Part shown: piece by piece, positions 45,287-56,379 of the stretch | Layout of the letters: every line of letters begins with the position of its first letter | Position numbering within the stretch: position 1 is the stretch's first letter | Source of the DNA: Russula earlei | Lineage: Eukaryota > Basidiomycota > Agaricomycetes > Russulales > Russulaceae | NCBI GenBank assembly: GCA_025769875.1 | Contig: JAGFNK010000071.1 | Location: 1-64,000 of the forward strand | Direction: 5' to 3' | Length of the DNA stretch: 64,000 bases | Program-made: the position numbers and the translations under genes | The notes under the pieces: generated by a model | What the model saw: the letters and a program-made list of their open reading frames with translations, nothing else | Told to the model about the DNA's origin: nothing | Databases searched by the model: none

Positions 45287-47416
45287 TCAGGGGTAGAATG
45301 TTAGTCCTAGTTGCTCCCTGAATTTGAAGAACTTGACGCGACCAAGGTTCTTGGTGAACATGTCGGCTGGGTTGTTAGCCCCTTCAATAAAGAATAGCTC
45401 CACCTGTTTGTTTTGTATGACTTCACGAATGAAGTGATAGCGCAAATCAATATGTTTGATGCACTTTTCTTGCACAGGGTTGGAGGCTAAGAATATTGAG
45501 CCTTGATTATCACCGAACAGTGGGATGGGAGCAAGATTAATGCCAAGTTCTGTTAGTAAGGATTTAATCCAAACTAATTGTCTGCTTGTGTCAGAGAGCG
45601 ACATATACTCGGCTTCAGTGGAGGAGAGCGCAACTGTTTTCTGCGCTCGTGAGTTCCACAAAAATATTGCTCCAGCCAGGTTCACCATATAGCCTGTAGT
45701 GGACTTCTGATTTATCAGATCAGAAGCCCAGTCAGAGTCTGCATATGCCATTAGGCCGCCATTAGATGGTCCATTGTAGACCAAGGCATAATTGGCGGTT
45801 CCCAAGAGGTATTGGCAAATGTAAAATGCACGATTTAAATGATCCTCTGAGGGATTGGCAGCATGTTGCGACAACTTAGTGACAGCAAAGGCTATGTCTG
45901 GACGCGTTCCAAGCATTATGTATAGGAGTGATCCTATAACTTGCTGGAATTTTGACCGCAAGGCTGGGTCAGCAGCGGAAGTGTTGGGAGAGGGGTGATA
46001 GCCCTCTGGTAGCGGAGTAGGAGCAGGGTTTGCGTTAAGCAAGTCGAAACACTGCAGCACTTTCTGTAGATATTCAGTCTGGTCCAGATGTATCTGGCCA
46101 GACTTGCGTATGATGCGCATGCGTAGAAATTCTTGGGCATCGCCCAGATCTCGACATTCCCAGAGCTTCATGAAGCGCTCCTTTGTTTTATTGATTTGTT
46201 TTTTGTCTGCTCCAAAGAAAAGCACATCATCGACATAGACAATGGCTATGATGCTCTTGTCTTTACTAACAAAGAGCCCAGAGTCAGACATAAGGTGAAT
46301 AAGGCCGAGCGAGGCCATGGACTTGTCAAGGGCTTTCCACCATGCAAGTGCCACTTGCTTGAGTCCATATATTGCGCGTTTAAGGCGCATGACTTTACGC
46401 TCTTGGCCTTTTATTTTGAAGCCCTCAGGCTGCTCCATATAGAGCTCTTCATCAAGCTCACCATAGAGAAAGGCAGTCTTGACATCTAGTCCGCTAATGT
46501 GCCAGTTTTTGAGCGCTGCGAGCGCAATCATCAGGCGGACTGTCTCAAACCATACCATGGGTGAGAATATTTCGTCATAGTCAATGCCTTCTACTTGGGA
46601 GAAGCCTTTGGCGACTAGTCTGGCTTTTTTACAACCATCAGACTTAAGGTCGAATACCCATCTGTTTTTAATTATTTTGCAATCCTTTGGAGGATCGACT
46701 AGTTCGAAGACTTTGCATCTGCGGAGGGATTCCAACTCCTCGCGACAAGCATCTTTCCACTCCTTTTGGAGCTCACTTGGCATTTGCAGAATGTCCCTAA
46801 AGGTCCATTTGCGAATCTTTGCAGTATCAGGTGCTTCTGAACTTAGCGGAACTGCTTGGGCGAGCAGATAGTTCAGAAATTTGACTCCCCCTTCCCTTGC
46901 TAGACGTAGAATGTCTTCTACCTCATCCTCAGAGGCTTGCAGCGGTTGATCGTCAAGGACGACAGGAGGGTAAGGGCCTGGTGCGGCCGATCCTGACGTA
47001 CTACCCTCACCGGAGCTACCAGGTTGGTTTTCTGTCATTGTTCTCCATGTGTGTGTGCGCCGAACGTCTTTTTCCACTTCTGTGGGGTGTCTGCGTTCAC
47101 CGTAGACGTTGCCAGGATGGGTAGGTACTTTCCTCAACCGCTGAGACCTTCGAAGAGGTACAGGTTCTTCAACAGGAGGAGGGGACGGTGTAGGAGGGAC
47201 GGGCAGTTTGCTCGCGTTCCTCTTCTTCTGGCGCCTGTATAGGCTGCTCATCGTCCTCACTTTTGATAGTAGGGAATGGGTCGTCAACACCAGGAATGGT
47301 GTCTTCGACAGGTTGTTGCGGTAGTTCCTCATGTGGTTCATTAATCTGCGTGGTACCTTTAGTGCGCGCTTTGTCGCATTTGGGGTACAGGGTCTCATTG
47401 TACAGGGCGGTAGCAT
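45287..47416 (-). pseudogene. Copia reverse transcriptase-RNase H
   Basis: About 709 codons. A Pro/Ser/Arg-rich linker leads to WTFRDILQMPSELQKEWKDA and KARLVAKGFSQVEGIDYDEI. The RT palm has GLDVKTAFLYGELDEELY (first Asp) and the catalytic YVDDVLFFGA near residue 395. The RNase H has LMAYADSDWASD, STTGYMVNL, LSSTEAEYMSLS and the terminal VELFFIEGANNPADMFTK. All key residues remain. The frame is +1 relative to the upstream ORF, and the ATG at 47416 falls in the linker, so natural translation from it is unlikely. Confidence 0.85.
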
Positions 47417-50141
47417 TTGTGTAAAGCGTATTGTTTGGGAGCCTCATGAATAGTGAGGCTTTGATCCCCTCAGTGTGACCAAGGTAGATCATTAGCTCGC
47501 TTTTAGGCAAAAGCTTATTGACTCGACGCTTTTCTGGTATGTGCACATATGCACCGCAACCAAATACTCTGAGGTGTGAGATATCAGGGACCTCGTTCGT
47601 TAGGACTTCGTAGGGTGTACACCATTGAAGGCGTCTGGCAGGTGTCCTATTGTAACAGTGTGTCCCATGATTCACTGCAAATTCCCACCAGGAGGGAGGT
47701 AGACAAGCTTCAAGGCGCATTGCCTGAGCTTTGTCCATTACAGTGCACATAAAGCACTCTGCGCGTCCATTCTGTTGTGGAGTGTATGGGGCGCTTTGCA
47801 GGATTTTAATTCCTTTGTCCTTTAGGACGTTATCAAAGGCCTCGGACTTGTACTCTCCGCCAGCATCGGACATCCACTCTCTAATTCCTGCTTTGTATTG
47901 GTTCTTGACCATAGCAAGGAATTGCTTGACGGCCATAATGGTCGACTTTTTATTTTTTAGGAGTGTGATCCATGCATAGGAGGAATAATCGTCAATGAAG
48001 CTGACGAAATATTCGTACTTATGATACGACTTCACAGGGAAACTCTTAAGGTCCGAGTGAATATGCTCGAATGGTGTGGAAGCATGAGTTTCAGAAGGGG
48101 GGTGCGCAGATGCAGGCATCTTGCCTTGCGCACAGCCAGGACATACCGGCTGTTCCTGAGGGATCTTCAGGTCTTCAGGGAGACCCTTGGCATGTGTCTT
48201 TGCACATGTTACAACATCCTTAGATGGGTGGCCAAGGTGTCGGTGAATGACATCATAATCTACTGCGTAGATAAGAGAATGCGCTTGCGCGCTTTCAATT
48301 GAGGCGTCTAACCAATACGTGGTTTGACCCGGGAATAAGGGGTAAGAGGACAGGATTATACGTCCATCCTCTTGTAGGGAAATATGTCTATTATTCCCTA
48401 ATGCATGCATCCCTTGTTGTAAAAACTCCCCCATAGATAATATCTGAGTGTTAATTTTCAGAATATAGAGAACAGGAGAAATGCGCGTGACAACCATTTT
48501 AGAGTTGACAGTGTGCCGAAGCAACACAGTGCCTTTGCCTTCCACATATATTGTGTTATCGGCAGTTTTAACAGGGGATCTTTCATGTGGCAAAGCTGGC
48601 GTATACTCTATAAAGTCTTTTATTTCGAAGGTGAAGTGTGCTGATGCGCCAGAGTCTAGGAGCCATAAGGATCCCATCTTACTCAAGTCGTGCTTTCCTC
48701 TGCATCTCAAACAATTTTTGTTACATTCACTTGGAAGGGAAGTAGTCCCTTCACTAATTTGTACATTATATGATACAAGCGAACACTTATTAGACATATC
48801 TAGCCCGCTTTGGGGCTGGGGAGATGCTAAAAGGTTCTTTAGCGAGTGAAAAGAGAGAGGGAGGCGCACGCATGCTTCGTTATCTTCAGGGTCACTGCCC
48901 CAATCAAGCGCTTCATCCGACGGAGTCGGAGCACGCTCAGGGGTGGCAGCACCTGATGGGATACTGTCATATATGTCGAATAAATCCGACATATTAGTTT
49001 GTGCAAAGTTGCCATCGTCCTGGTCCATAGGCTCAGGGATGGGCGACGGGAGTTTGACTGCACTTGACGAGGCAGCGGATTGAGTCGAGATCTGCTGCTC
49101 GAGGGTCTTGACTGTCTGTATAGTGGGGGTTACCCCAAGATCGTCAGCAAGATCAAGCGCTTTGTTTAAGGCCTTGTAAGGGCCATGGGTGCATTTGCGA
49201 GGGTCAGTTGCAGTTGGGACGGTACATTGTTGGATCCCCAAGGGACCCAGATGGGTGATAGTGGTATTGGTCGGGAGTGGGAGTGCGGCAACGTCCGCAA
49301 TGTGGGAGTGTCCGGGACCATGGCTGTGATCGGCCTTTTCCTTGCCTTTCCCTTTTCCTTTGCCACCGCGCTTACCGCGCTGGCGCTTATCCTTATCTTC
49401 ATCGTGCTTGGGCTTATTGCCCTGCTGCTGATTGGAGAAGGAGGGGTCACCGTGCTTGTGCTTGACAGCTGAGAGCTTCTGCACGCTGTGCTTTTTACTC
49501 ATTCCACAATTGATCTCAGTTTGATATTGAGAGACGATAGCCTCTCGCACGTCCTTTGGACTAAGATCGGCTAGATCATAGTTCTGAGTGACAATGTGGA
49601 CAAGCATTTCCCATTTCGGGGGAATGGCTGCAAGCATGATGAGCGCCTGTAAGGCGTCAGGAATGACAAGGGAGGATGCGGTGAGACGCTGGAACACAGC
49701 ATGTATCCAATCCATTTGTGGGCCAGGATGCTGGCTCGGGTTAATGCGAATGGAAATGGCTTCTTTGAAGTCCTTATAGATACTGGTGGTCATCGCCATG
49801 CCATAAAGGGTATCTAGGCGATTCCAGATAGTCTCAGCGTTATCCAAAGACGTAAGATCTTGTTGGATTGTGATGCTCGATCTAAGGACCATATGACTGA
49901 CTGCCATGTCATTTCCTTTGTTCCATTCTCTCAGGGCTGCGATAGCAGTAGCCTGGGCAGCAATCTCTTCAGGAAGAGGCACCTGAGGAAGTCCAGGAAG
50001 GACTGGCAATTCAAATGTGCCATTGCAATAACCCCACAGTCCAACGGACATGAGGTAGGCTTTCATAGCCTTTGACCAAATACCATAGTTTGCGCCATCA
50101 AGGATGGGGACAACAGGGGCAGAGGGTTGAGACGACGACAT
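47169..50141 (-). CDS. Copia Gag-protease-integrase
   Basis: About 990 residues. Gag N-domain with LDGANYGIWSKAMKAYL and W-x-x-L motifs (UBN2/DUF4219 type, about 10-220), a basic Lys/Gly/His tract (about 245-275), and an acidic linker. Then the protease active site LWLLDSGASAHFT near residue 496, a GAG-pre-integrase HHCC zinc motif (HRHLGHPS ... CPGCAQGK) and the integrase core with Asp 697 (HSDL), Asp 759 (SDAGGEY) and Glu 795 (NGRAE). The last two are 35 apart, as in DDE integrases. No classic CCHC knuckle is seen in Gag. The frame ends in the linker before RT. Confidence 0.9.
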   Translation of the reverse strand: MSSSQPSAPVVPILDGANYGIWSKAMKAYLMSVGLWGYCNGTFELPVLPGLPQVPLPEEIAAQATAIAALREWNKGNDMAVSHMVLRSSITIQQDLTSLDNAETIWNRLDTLYGMAMTTSIYKDFKEAISIRINPSQHPGPQMDWIHAVFQRLTASSLVIPDALQALIMLAAIPPKWEMLVHIVTQNYDLADLSPKDVREAIVSQYQTEINCGMSKKHSVQKLSAVKHKHGDPSFSNQQQGNKPKHDEDKDKRQRGKRGGKGKGKGKEKADHSHGPGHSHIADVAALPLPTNTTITHLGPLGIQQCTVPTATDPRKCTHGPYKALNKALDLADDLGVTPTIQTVKTLEQQISTQSAASSSAVKLPSPIPEPMDQDDGNFAQTNMSDLFDIYDSIPSGAATPERAPTPSDEALDWGSDPEDNEACVRLPLSFHSLKNLLASPQPQSGLDMSNKCSLVSYNVQISEGTTSLPSECNKNCLRCRGKHDLSKMGSLWLLDSGASAHFTFEIKDFIEYTPALPHERSPVKTADNTIYVEGKGTVLLRHTVNSKMVVTRISPVLYILKINTQILSMGEFLQQGMHALGNNRHISLQEDGRIILSSYPLFPGQTTYWLDASIESAQAHSLIYAVDYDVIHRHLGHPSKDVVTCAKTHAKGLPEDLKIPQEQPVCPGCAQGKMPASAHPPSETHASTPFEHIHSDLKSFPVKSYHKYEYFVSFIDDYSSYAWITLLKNKKSTIMAVKQFLAMVKNQYKAGIREWMSDAGGEYKSEAFDNVLKDKGIKILQSAPYTPQQNGRAECFMCTVMDKAQAMRLEACLPPSWWEFAVNHGTHCYNRTPARRLQWCTPYEVLTNEVPDISHLRVFGCGAYVHIPEKRRVNKLLPKSELMIYLGHTEGIKASLFMRLPNNTLYTNATALYNETLYPKCDKARTKGTTQINEPHEELPQQPVEDTIPGVDDPFPTIKSEDDEQPIQAPEEEEREQTARPSYTVPSSC

Positions 50142-50298
50142 TGTAGCTGTTAGAAAGGGGCTTAGAGGTTGTCAGTAAGAGTATTTGTATTTAAACAAGC
50201 CGACATAGTCTCCCCATAGGGTAGACTAGCTCGCCACAGCATGCAGGCTTCAGGGATGCTTCGCCATTGTTGCAGCCGATGAAGGTGCATGGCCTGCA

Positions 50299-50310
50299 GG
50301 GCCCATAACC
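50299..50310 (-). other. Copia primer-binding site (initiator tRNA-Met anticodon region)
   Basis: On the plus strand GGGCCCATAACC abuts the 5' LTR. It equals the anticodon stem-loop of eukaryotic initiator tRNA-Met, as in Drosophila copia, where a half-tRNA primes reverse transcription. Identity is by memory of that loop, not by search. Confidence 0.7.
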
Positions 50311-50695
50311 TGTTGTGCAGCATAGAGCGCAGCTAACAGGCCAAGCAACCCACCTTAGAGGTTGTGCTGATGCTCAAGTGATATTGGGGTGTAGAGCGAT
50401 GTGTATACTCATCTACATGTATGGTATTTATACCTCTATGACCCAGGGCTGTTCCTAAGTCCAAAAGAGGTGACTACAGGTGTCCACTATATCGCGCATT
50501 AAGTGACGCGTGATGTGGAAACATTCTAGACGCAGCATAAGGCTGCATCTTGTGATAGATAGCGTAGTATGCGTAACCCTATTGCCATAAGCGCATATAC
50601 TAAAGTTCTGTCTAACACGTAACATCTATGAGTGGATCTTGAACCTTGTATGAAGGTCTTCGCCTTCTTTGATCCGTTCGGGTTCCGGTTCAACA
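50311..50695 (-). repeat. 5' LTR of copia element
   Basis: 385 bp, TG...CA. It starts the minus-strand element and carries the promoter. The duplication atctc lies just outside at 50696-50700. Confidence 0.95.
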
Positions 50696-50700
50696 ATCTC

Positions 50701-50866
50701 TCCCTTGATCCAAGCTCAATCAGTAGCACTTATTATACTGTATCTTATGTTTTCATGTGACCTTGCACTTGCCATTTTTGGATGTCATTTCAAGTGCAAA
50801 ATTAAAACTGCTATATCTCAACAGTTTCTCAACAGATTGCCTTGAAACTTTGACAGTAGAACCTTA
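50701..50866. repeat. Arm of an inverted repeat flanking the Harbinger
   Basis: 50750-50809 (catgtgaccttgcacttgcca...) is the inverse complement of about 57632-57690. 50810-50866 (ctcaacagtttctcaacag) is the inverse complement of repeat units at 56937-56990. So the Harbinger landed inside an older palindromic element. Confidence 0.6.
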
Positions 50867-51062
50867 GGCCCCATTTACCAACCAAGAATTCTTGAATCTT
50901 GAACTTGAACTTGGATTTTGGTATTTTCCGGGGGTGACAGGAGTCACAGGCGTGATGAACAATAACTTGATTAACTAATATGAGTTTCTTTAATTATAAT
51001 TATGAGCTCTTTCCTACCAGATTTGCAAATTTGCTTGTTGTGATTGCATATTTGCATGTGTG
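50867..51062 (+). repeat. Harbinger left TIR (~196 bp)
   Basis: Matches 56380-56590 inverted, with small indels and CpG-type differences. It includes the AT-rich ttaattataattatgagctc segment. Confidence 0.9.
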
Positions 51063-51168
51063 CATATTTGCGTGAGGTAACACATGATTTGAAAAAAATA
51101 TATTTCTACATTGTGTCAGCCAGATGGCGATGTGGAGGGCATAGTTTGTACATACATGAAATTCTATG

Positions 51169-51545
51169 CTAGTCAACATGCACCCTTTGAATTCTCATTC
51201 TCACATATTGCTCCCACATGTCACCCGCAATTCTGTCTCGCCTGCGATTTGCTTGCTCCCTCTCACGCTGTGTCACTGGGCCTTCAGCAAGTTCACCAGC
51301 CTCCTCCTCATCTTGAGAGCCCATGTGGAGCTCAGCCACATCATTGAAGGTGGAAATCTCCCTAGGATCATACTCACAAATAAAATTGTGCAGTGCTGCA
51401 AGCGCAGCTGGGATGCGCACCTGAATTGACATGTTATAGTTAAGGGGACGATTGAGTAATTGGAACCATCGCTTGAGGATTCCAAAGATGTGTTCTACAA
51501 CATTGCGAGCTTAAGCATGATGCAGATTGAACAACTCCTCACACA
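51169..51545 (-). pseudogene. Harbinger transposase C-terminal part
   Basis: It contains ARNVVEHIFGILKRWFQLL (with the third catalytic Glu), VRIPAALAALHNFICEYDP and a Lys/Arg-rich C-terminus (QREREQANRRRDRIA). A TAA stop lies in HA-stop-ARN. The first part of the gene lies beyond the LTR insertion at 52932-53885. Confidence 0.85.
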
Positions 51546-51968
51546 TGTCAAGACTCACTGTTGAACAATCCAGTTCAAGAGCGAGGGGTTAGTTCAAAGA
51601 TGAGTTGGTAGACATCCAAGACGGTGTGGGCAAGGAGTAGGGTCCAGAGTAGTAACAAATACCAAAGGGGTATAGTTACTGGTAAGGTCGAGCAGGTACG
51701 CAGAGAGGAGGCCAGGATAGTCATGAGGGGATGGTCCTTAAAGGAGTATCCCAGGAATGGAGAGTGCCATAAACAAATGGACAGTCTGAGGACTGTCCGT
51801 TACTTTATTGAGCGCTTATATACTACAAGAGAACTGCTAAATAGGGAACAAGTCATAACCTTGTTATCAAGCACAATAGTGTGATGAGTAAGAAGTTGGA
51901 GTGCGCTTACTGAGCATGGTCAGTCATGCTCAGTATGCTATGAATATTCCATTCACTTTCATTGCTGC
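51546..51968 (-). repeat. LTR of family D, truncated copy
   Basis: Matches the outer (3', TCTTGACA-ended) half of the next LTR, then diverges at about 51938 and joins the second copy at 51969. No matching duplication was found. Confidence 0.7.
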
Positions 51969-52931
51969 TGTCAAGACTCACTGTTGAACTATCCAGTTCA
52001 AGAGTGAGGGGTAAGTTCAGAGATGAGTCGATAGACATCCAAGATGGTGTGGGCAAGAAGTAGAGTCCAAAGCAGTAACAAGTACCAGAGAGGTATAGTT
52101 ACTGGAAGGGTCGAGCAGGTACGCAGGGAAGAGGCCAGAATGGTCACAAGGGGACGGTCCTTAAAGGAGTATCCCAGGGATAGAGAGTGCCGTAAACAAA
52201 TGGACAGTCTGAGGACTGTCCGCTACTTTATTGAGCGCTTATATACTACAAGAGAACTGCTAAATAGGGAACAAGTTGTAACCTTGTTATCAAGCACAAT
52301 GAGGTATGAGTAAGAAGTCGGAGTGTGCTTACTGAGCATGCTCAGTCATGCTCAGTAAGCTGCTGAGTAAGAAGGCTTCTTCTGATGAGTAAGAGCCTTC
52401 ATTGTCCACATGTTTACTGCCTTAGTACATGTGCAAGCACCTGATTCATTTTCTGTTAGTTAGTTTAGGGCTGGTCATTTGAGGACTTGTAGTTTGCTTT
52501 AGGGAATAGTGTTATCTTATAAGGCCCCTTATATAGTTCTATTAGGGTCCTTAGAGTCGACCCTAATACTTCTATTAAGGTCCTTAGTATTGCCTTGTAG
52601 TTCATTCTATAGTTATTAGAGTTAGTCTAATAACATGTTGTAGGGTCTTTGATACTGTGTCAGTGCTTATTGTAGGGCACCTAGAGTCGTCCTAAAGGGT
52701 CCTTAGGAAGGCCCTAATACTGTCCTTTATTGCTTAAAGGGTTGCCATTAAGTGGGGCTTGCTGTATGTCGATTGTGCTGAGAATTGCTCGCGTGACAAT
52801 GTGTGCGCGATATTGTGGACACCTCTACTCACCCCTTTTGCTCATGTGAATAGGGTGACACCATGGAGGCTGGGTTTCCTCTCATAAGGAAGGGTCCTTC
52901 AAGGGCCCTCTCCGGAGAATGGTTCATGACA
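51969..52931 (-). repeat. LTR of family D, full copy
   Basis: 963 bp; on minus starts TGTCATGAACC and ends TCTTGACA, with a tatataag TATA box. It shares palindromic TGAGCATGCTCA blocks with the other copies. Flanks (gctgc and atgcg) do not match, so insertion was followed by rearrangement. Confidence 0.8.
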
Positions 52932-53885
52932 ATGCGTGCATGGCCTGGGACAAATGAGAGTGAGAAAACTCAGGAGACAAGAAACATTACCTTGTGTTTG
53001 CGCAACCCCATTTGGTGAGATGGTACCACACACCTCAATAAGGGGTGAGAAGTACATCTGATGAGGCAAAGCCTCCATCGCCAAGATAATACTTTCTGCT
53101 TGGGATGAAAAAATCAGAAAGTTGTGCGTCAAGGCAGAGTGTCGCATCAGCAGTGGAACCCTCCCAACCAGTCAGGAGATAGGTGAAGCTGAGGTCAAAC
53201 GAACATGCCACAAGGCAGTTCTGTGTGATTACTCCTTTGCAGTTCCTCGCCATGTCACGCTTGTCAGCAGTGGCAGAACACTTGATATGTGTGCCATCAA
53301 CAGTGCCTAGGGCATCCTTGAGATATGGATAGAGCTTGGGGTTACTTCGGATAAAGGGGTGAGGGGGTGAATTGGCGTCAGGGAGCTGCACAAATGTGGT
53401 ATAGAAGGGGGGGCTTGAGAGAACTCCAAGATTTTTTTTAAAATACCTAACTGCCTGTCAGAACAAGTGTGAAGAAACCCAAGTGATACGTACTTTGAAA
53501 TGGTGCGGGGTGACTGCTGGAAATGCTCTCTGACATGAGTTGATGACAGCCCTGTAACAGCAGTATAGAGGAAGATGGCGATTTGTTCTTCAATTAGGAC
53601 ATGTCATGATGAGGCAACACTGAGGTTTCAGATGGTCCACCGGAGGGTGTCAAAGACATGTTTATGTACTCCAAGCTTGCTCCAAATGTGCTCTGGATGG
53701 CCAGTGAGTAGTTCATGAACCCACGCAGCCCCAGTTAATGCTGATGTGTGATATGGAATACGACGAGGACAGATGGCTTGGAGGAGTTGTATATATGCTT
53801 CACAGCAAAGCAAGACAAGAGTCGACATATGCAAGAGGACCACAAGTCGTTGGTGTCGCTTCTTTACCAGTTGTTGATTGGGCAT
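52932..53885 (-). pseudogene. Harbinger transposase N-terminal and central part
   Basis: RIPYHTSALTGAAWVHELL, KLGVHKHVFDTLRW, then (after a stop) THVREHFQQSPRTISKYFKKI, LGTVDGTHIKCSA (first Asp) and GWEGSTADATLCLDA (second Asp region). DGGFASSDVLLTPYRGVRYH follows, then an intron of about 47 nt and AMHA at the LTR junction. Order and residues match the DDE_4 type. In-frame stops show it is dead. Confidence 0.85.
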
Positions 53886-54084
53886 TGGGGGGGAAATGAT
53901 GGGACGGACAACACAACACTTTGAAAGTTTTTCTTTGCCGCCAAGCAGACTGAGTCAGCATAGATGGACTCAGTCCACCCTGTGACTGCATGATACCATC
54001 AATGACAAATTTATTTTACATACACATAACACATGACAACATGACATTTGAAATTACAATTACAATTTGGTTTGTGCTAACATA

Positions 54085-56207
54085 TTACATATGTATTGAC
54101 ACAAGATTGCGCAATTCTGGATCCTTATCTAATCCAAGTGTGAGGTAACTATCAACATCTGCAATATTGCCATTGGAGAGGAGGCTGAGTGCTGGGACAA
54201 TGTTGCCCGTTGGCAGCCAGTGACCATCCTTGATATCAGTAGCAAGGGTTTTGACTGCCAGCGACCGACACGCATGCTCAGGAACTGTCATAAGCACAGG
54301 TACAACAGCACCCATAGATGCATTCCCAAGTTGTTCATCAAGTGAGGGTGCGGCTTCAAGGGCGGGCTCGGGCTTGGGCTTGTTGAGAGCTTGCACAGTC
54401 AAGTCAAAGGACTCAATGACCCTGTTCATGACCGCTGACATACCAACTACAGTGGATGCCGCAGTGTCGGTCCTTTGTCTTTTGCTTGACATTTCACTTA
54501 CAGAGACGTGATTGGATCTATGCTTCTGAACTGAGAAGCAGGGTGAGAGGAGAGGCATTTGACAGTGAAGTTGATGAGAAATGCACCACCATCAAATTGA
54601 GATCCAAATGAGTTGGGGGACAGACAAGAAGGTGACTGGGATGGAGGATCTGAATCTGCATGAAGTGTTTGCTGTGTACCCCGATAGGCACTTTTGCCTT
54701 CGGATTTCAATCCAACAAGAGACTCCATAGCCTCACAATGTGACCAGCCCTTGTTGCGGTACTTCTTGGCGCTTGGTTTTTTCTGCTAAGGTCAGACGTT
54801 GTTAAAGAAGCAGGAGTTATACACACCCCTTGACTAAATTGGCCCACTGCCCCTCCATTTCTAACCCTACATCGACTCCTTTCTCATCATCCCAGGGAAA
54901 CCCAGACTGTAGCTTGAGGAAGGAGATGATACTGTATTCAGTCTTCAACTGTTGGATGGCGTCAGCATTGAGGGAAGGGATGAAGTGGACAATACAGCAC
55001 CCTGTTCCATTTTGTTTTGCATGTGCTCCCAGTCTTGACACCACCCTTCTCACAAAGGGGGTTGATCTGAGAGGCTGTCAAGACTCACTGTTGAACTATC
55101 CAGTTCAAGAGCGAGGGAGAAGCTCGAAGACGAGTCGATAGACGTCCAAGACCGCGTGGGCAAAGAGTAAGATCCAGAGTAGTAACAAATACCAGAGGGG
55201 TATTGTTACTGTGAGAGTAGAGCAGTCACGCAGGGAAGAGGCCAGGATAGTCACAAGGGGACGGTCCTTAAAGGAGTATCCCAGGGTTGGAGAGTGCCGT
55301 AAACAAATGGACAGTCTGAGGACTGTCCACTACTTTATTGAGTGCTTATATACTACAAGAGAACTGCTAAATAGGGAACAAGTCATAACCTTGTTATCAA
55401 GCACAATAGAGTGATGAGTAAGAAGTCGGAGGACGCTTACTGAGCATGCTCAGTCATGCTCAGTAAGCTGCTGAGTAAGAAGACTCTACTTGATGAGTAA
55501 GAGCTTCCATTGTCCACGTGTTCACTGCTTTAGTGCACGTGCAAGCACCTGATTCATTTCCTGTTAGTTAGTTTAGGGCTGGTCGTCTGAGGACTTGTAG
55601 TTTGGTTAGGGAATAGTGTCATCTTATAAGGCCCTTATATAGTTCTATTAGGGTCCTTAGAGTCGACCCTAATACTTCTATTAAGGTCCTTAGTGTTGCC
55701 TTATAGTTCGTTCTATAGTTATTAGAGTTGGTCTAATAACGCGTTGTAGGGCCTTTGATACTAGGTTAGTGCCTATTGTAGAGCTCCTAGGGTCGTTCCA
55801 AAGGGTCCTTAGGGAGGCCCTAATACTGTCTTTTGTTGCTAGAAGGGTTGCCTTTAAGTGGGGCTTGCTGTATGTCGATTGTGCCGAGAATCGCTCGCGC
55901 AACAATGCGCGCGCGATATTGTGGACACCTCTACTCACCCCTTTTGCTCGTGTGAACAGGGTGACACCATAGAGACCAGGTTTCCTCCTATAAGGAAGGG
56001 TCCTTCAAGGGCCCTCTCCGGAGAATGGTTCATGACAGAGGCTGCGTCATTGAAGATGTGGTCCTTGAACATAGAGTTGGAGGTCATTTTGTCCCTATGC
56101 TCCAAAAGAAAATCTAAAAAGGCCGCTTCATCCTTAGTTGTCCATGTGGCATTACCATCTGCTTGACTTTCTCCCACAGAAGAATCAGAGGCTGAGCAGG
56201 TCTGCAT
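54085..56207 (-). pseudogene. Harbinger Myb/SANT-like protein, split by an LTR
   Basis: The N-terminus before the LTR has WTTKDEAAFLDFLLEHRDKM and FKDHIFNDAAS (56207-56043). After the LTR it resumes with ALKTEYSIISFLKLQSGFPW-like, GFPWDDEKGVDV and MEGQWANLVKG (55053-54820). Then PSAKKYRNKGW, a Ser/Pro linker and a C-terminal domain (DLTVQALNKPKPEPALE ... YLTLGLDKDPELRNLV, stop 54085). Such proteins accompany Harbinger transposases and bind the TIRs. The exon ends near introns are approximate. Confidence 0.8.
55076..56037 (-). repeat. Solo LTR of family D with 5-bp duplication
   Basis: 962 bp with flanking gaggc at 55071-55075 and 56038-56042. On minus: TGTCATGAACC...TCTTGACA, a tatataagca TATA box and TGAGCATGCTCA near 55440. 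It lies inside the Myb gene of the Harbinger. Confidence 0.95.
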
Positions 56208-56379
56208 GTATGATGGGGGTACTGAACAAAGGAGGTATGGAGGGAGGAGGGGATTAAAAAAAGAAGGCGAGAGAAAAACGCATGCCACACATACATGGAA
56301 AAAGATGATGGAGGGAAAGTCCTGAACAAAGCTGAGTACCAACTCCTGAGTCAACTCTGAGTATGCAGACATCCAACTT

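Larger units (their letters stand above)
44853..50695 (-). mobile_element. Ty1/copia retrotransposon (complete structure)
   Basis: 5.84 kb with 385-bp LTRs at both ends (TGTTG...CAACA) and duplication atctc at 44848-44852 and 50696-50700. Coding is on minus: gag-protease-integrase (50141-47169) and RT-RNase H (47416-45287) in the +1 frame. The primer-binding site (50299-50310) and polypurine tract (45238-45246) are present. LTRs differ at about 8 of 385 positions, all transitions. Copia gene order (integrase before RT) is clear. The frame break is the main visible lesion. Confidence 0.95.

Noticed and set aside
51546..52931. LTR pair as the two ends of one retrotransposon
   Set aside because: They are in the same orientation but directly adjacent, the first is truncated, and there is no internal coding region or matching duplication.
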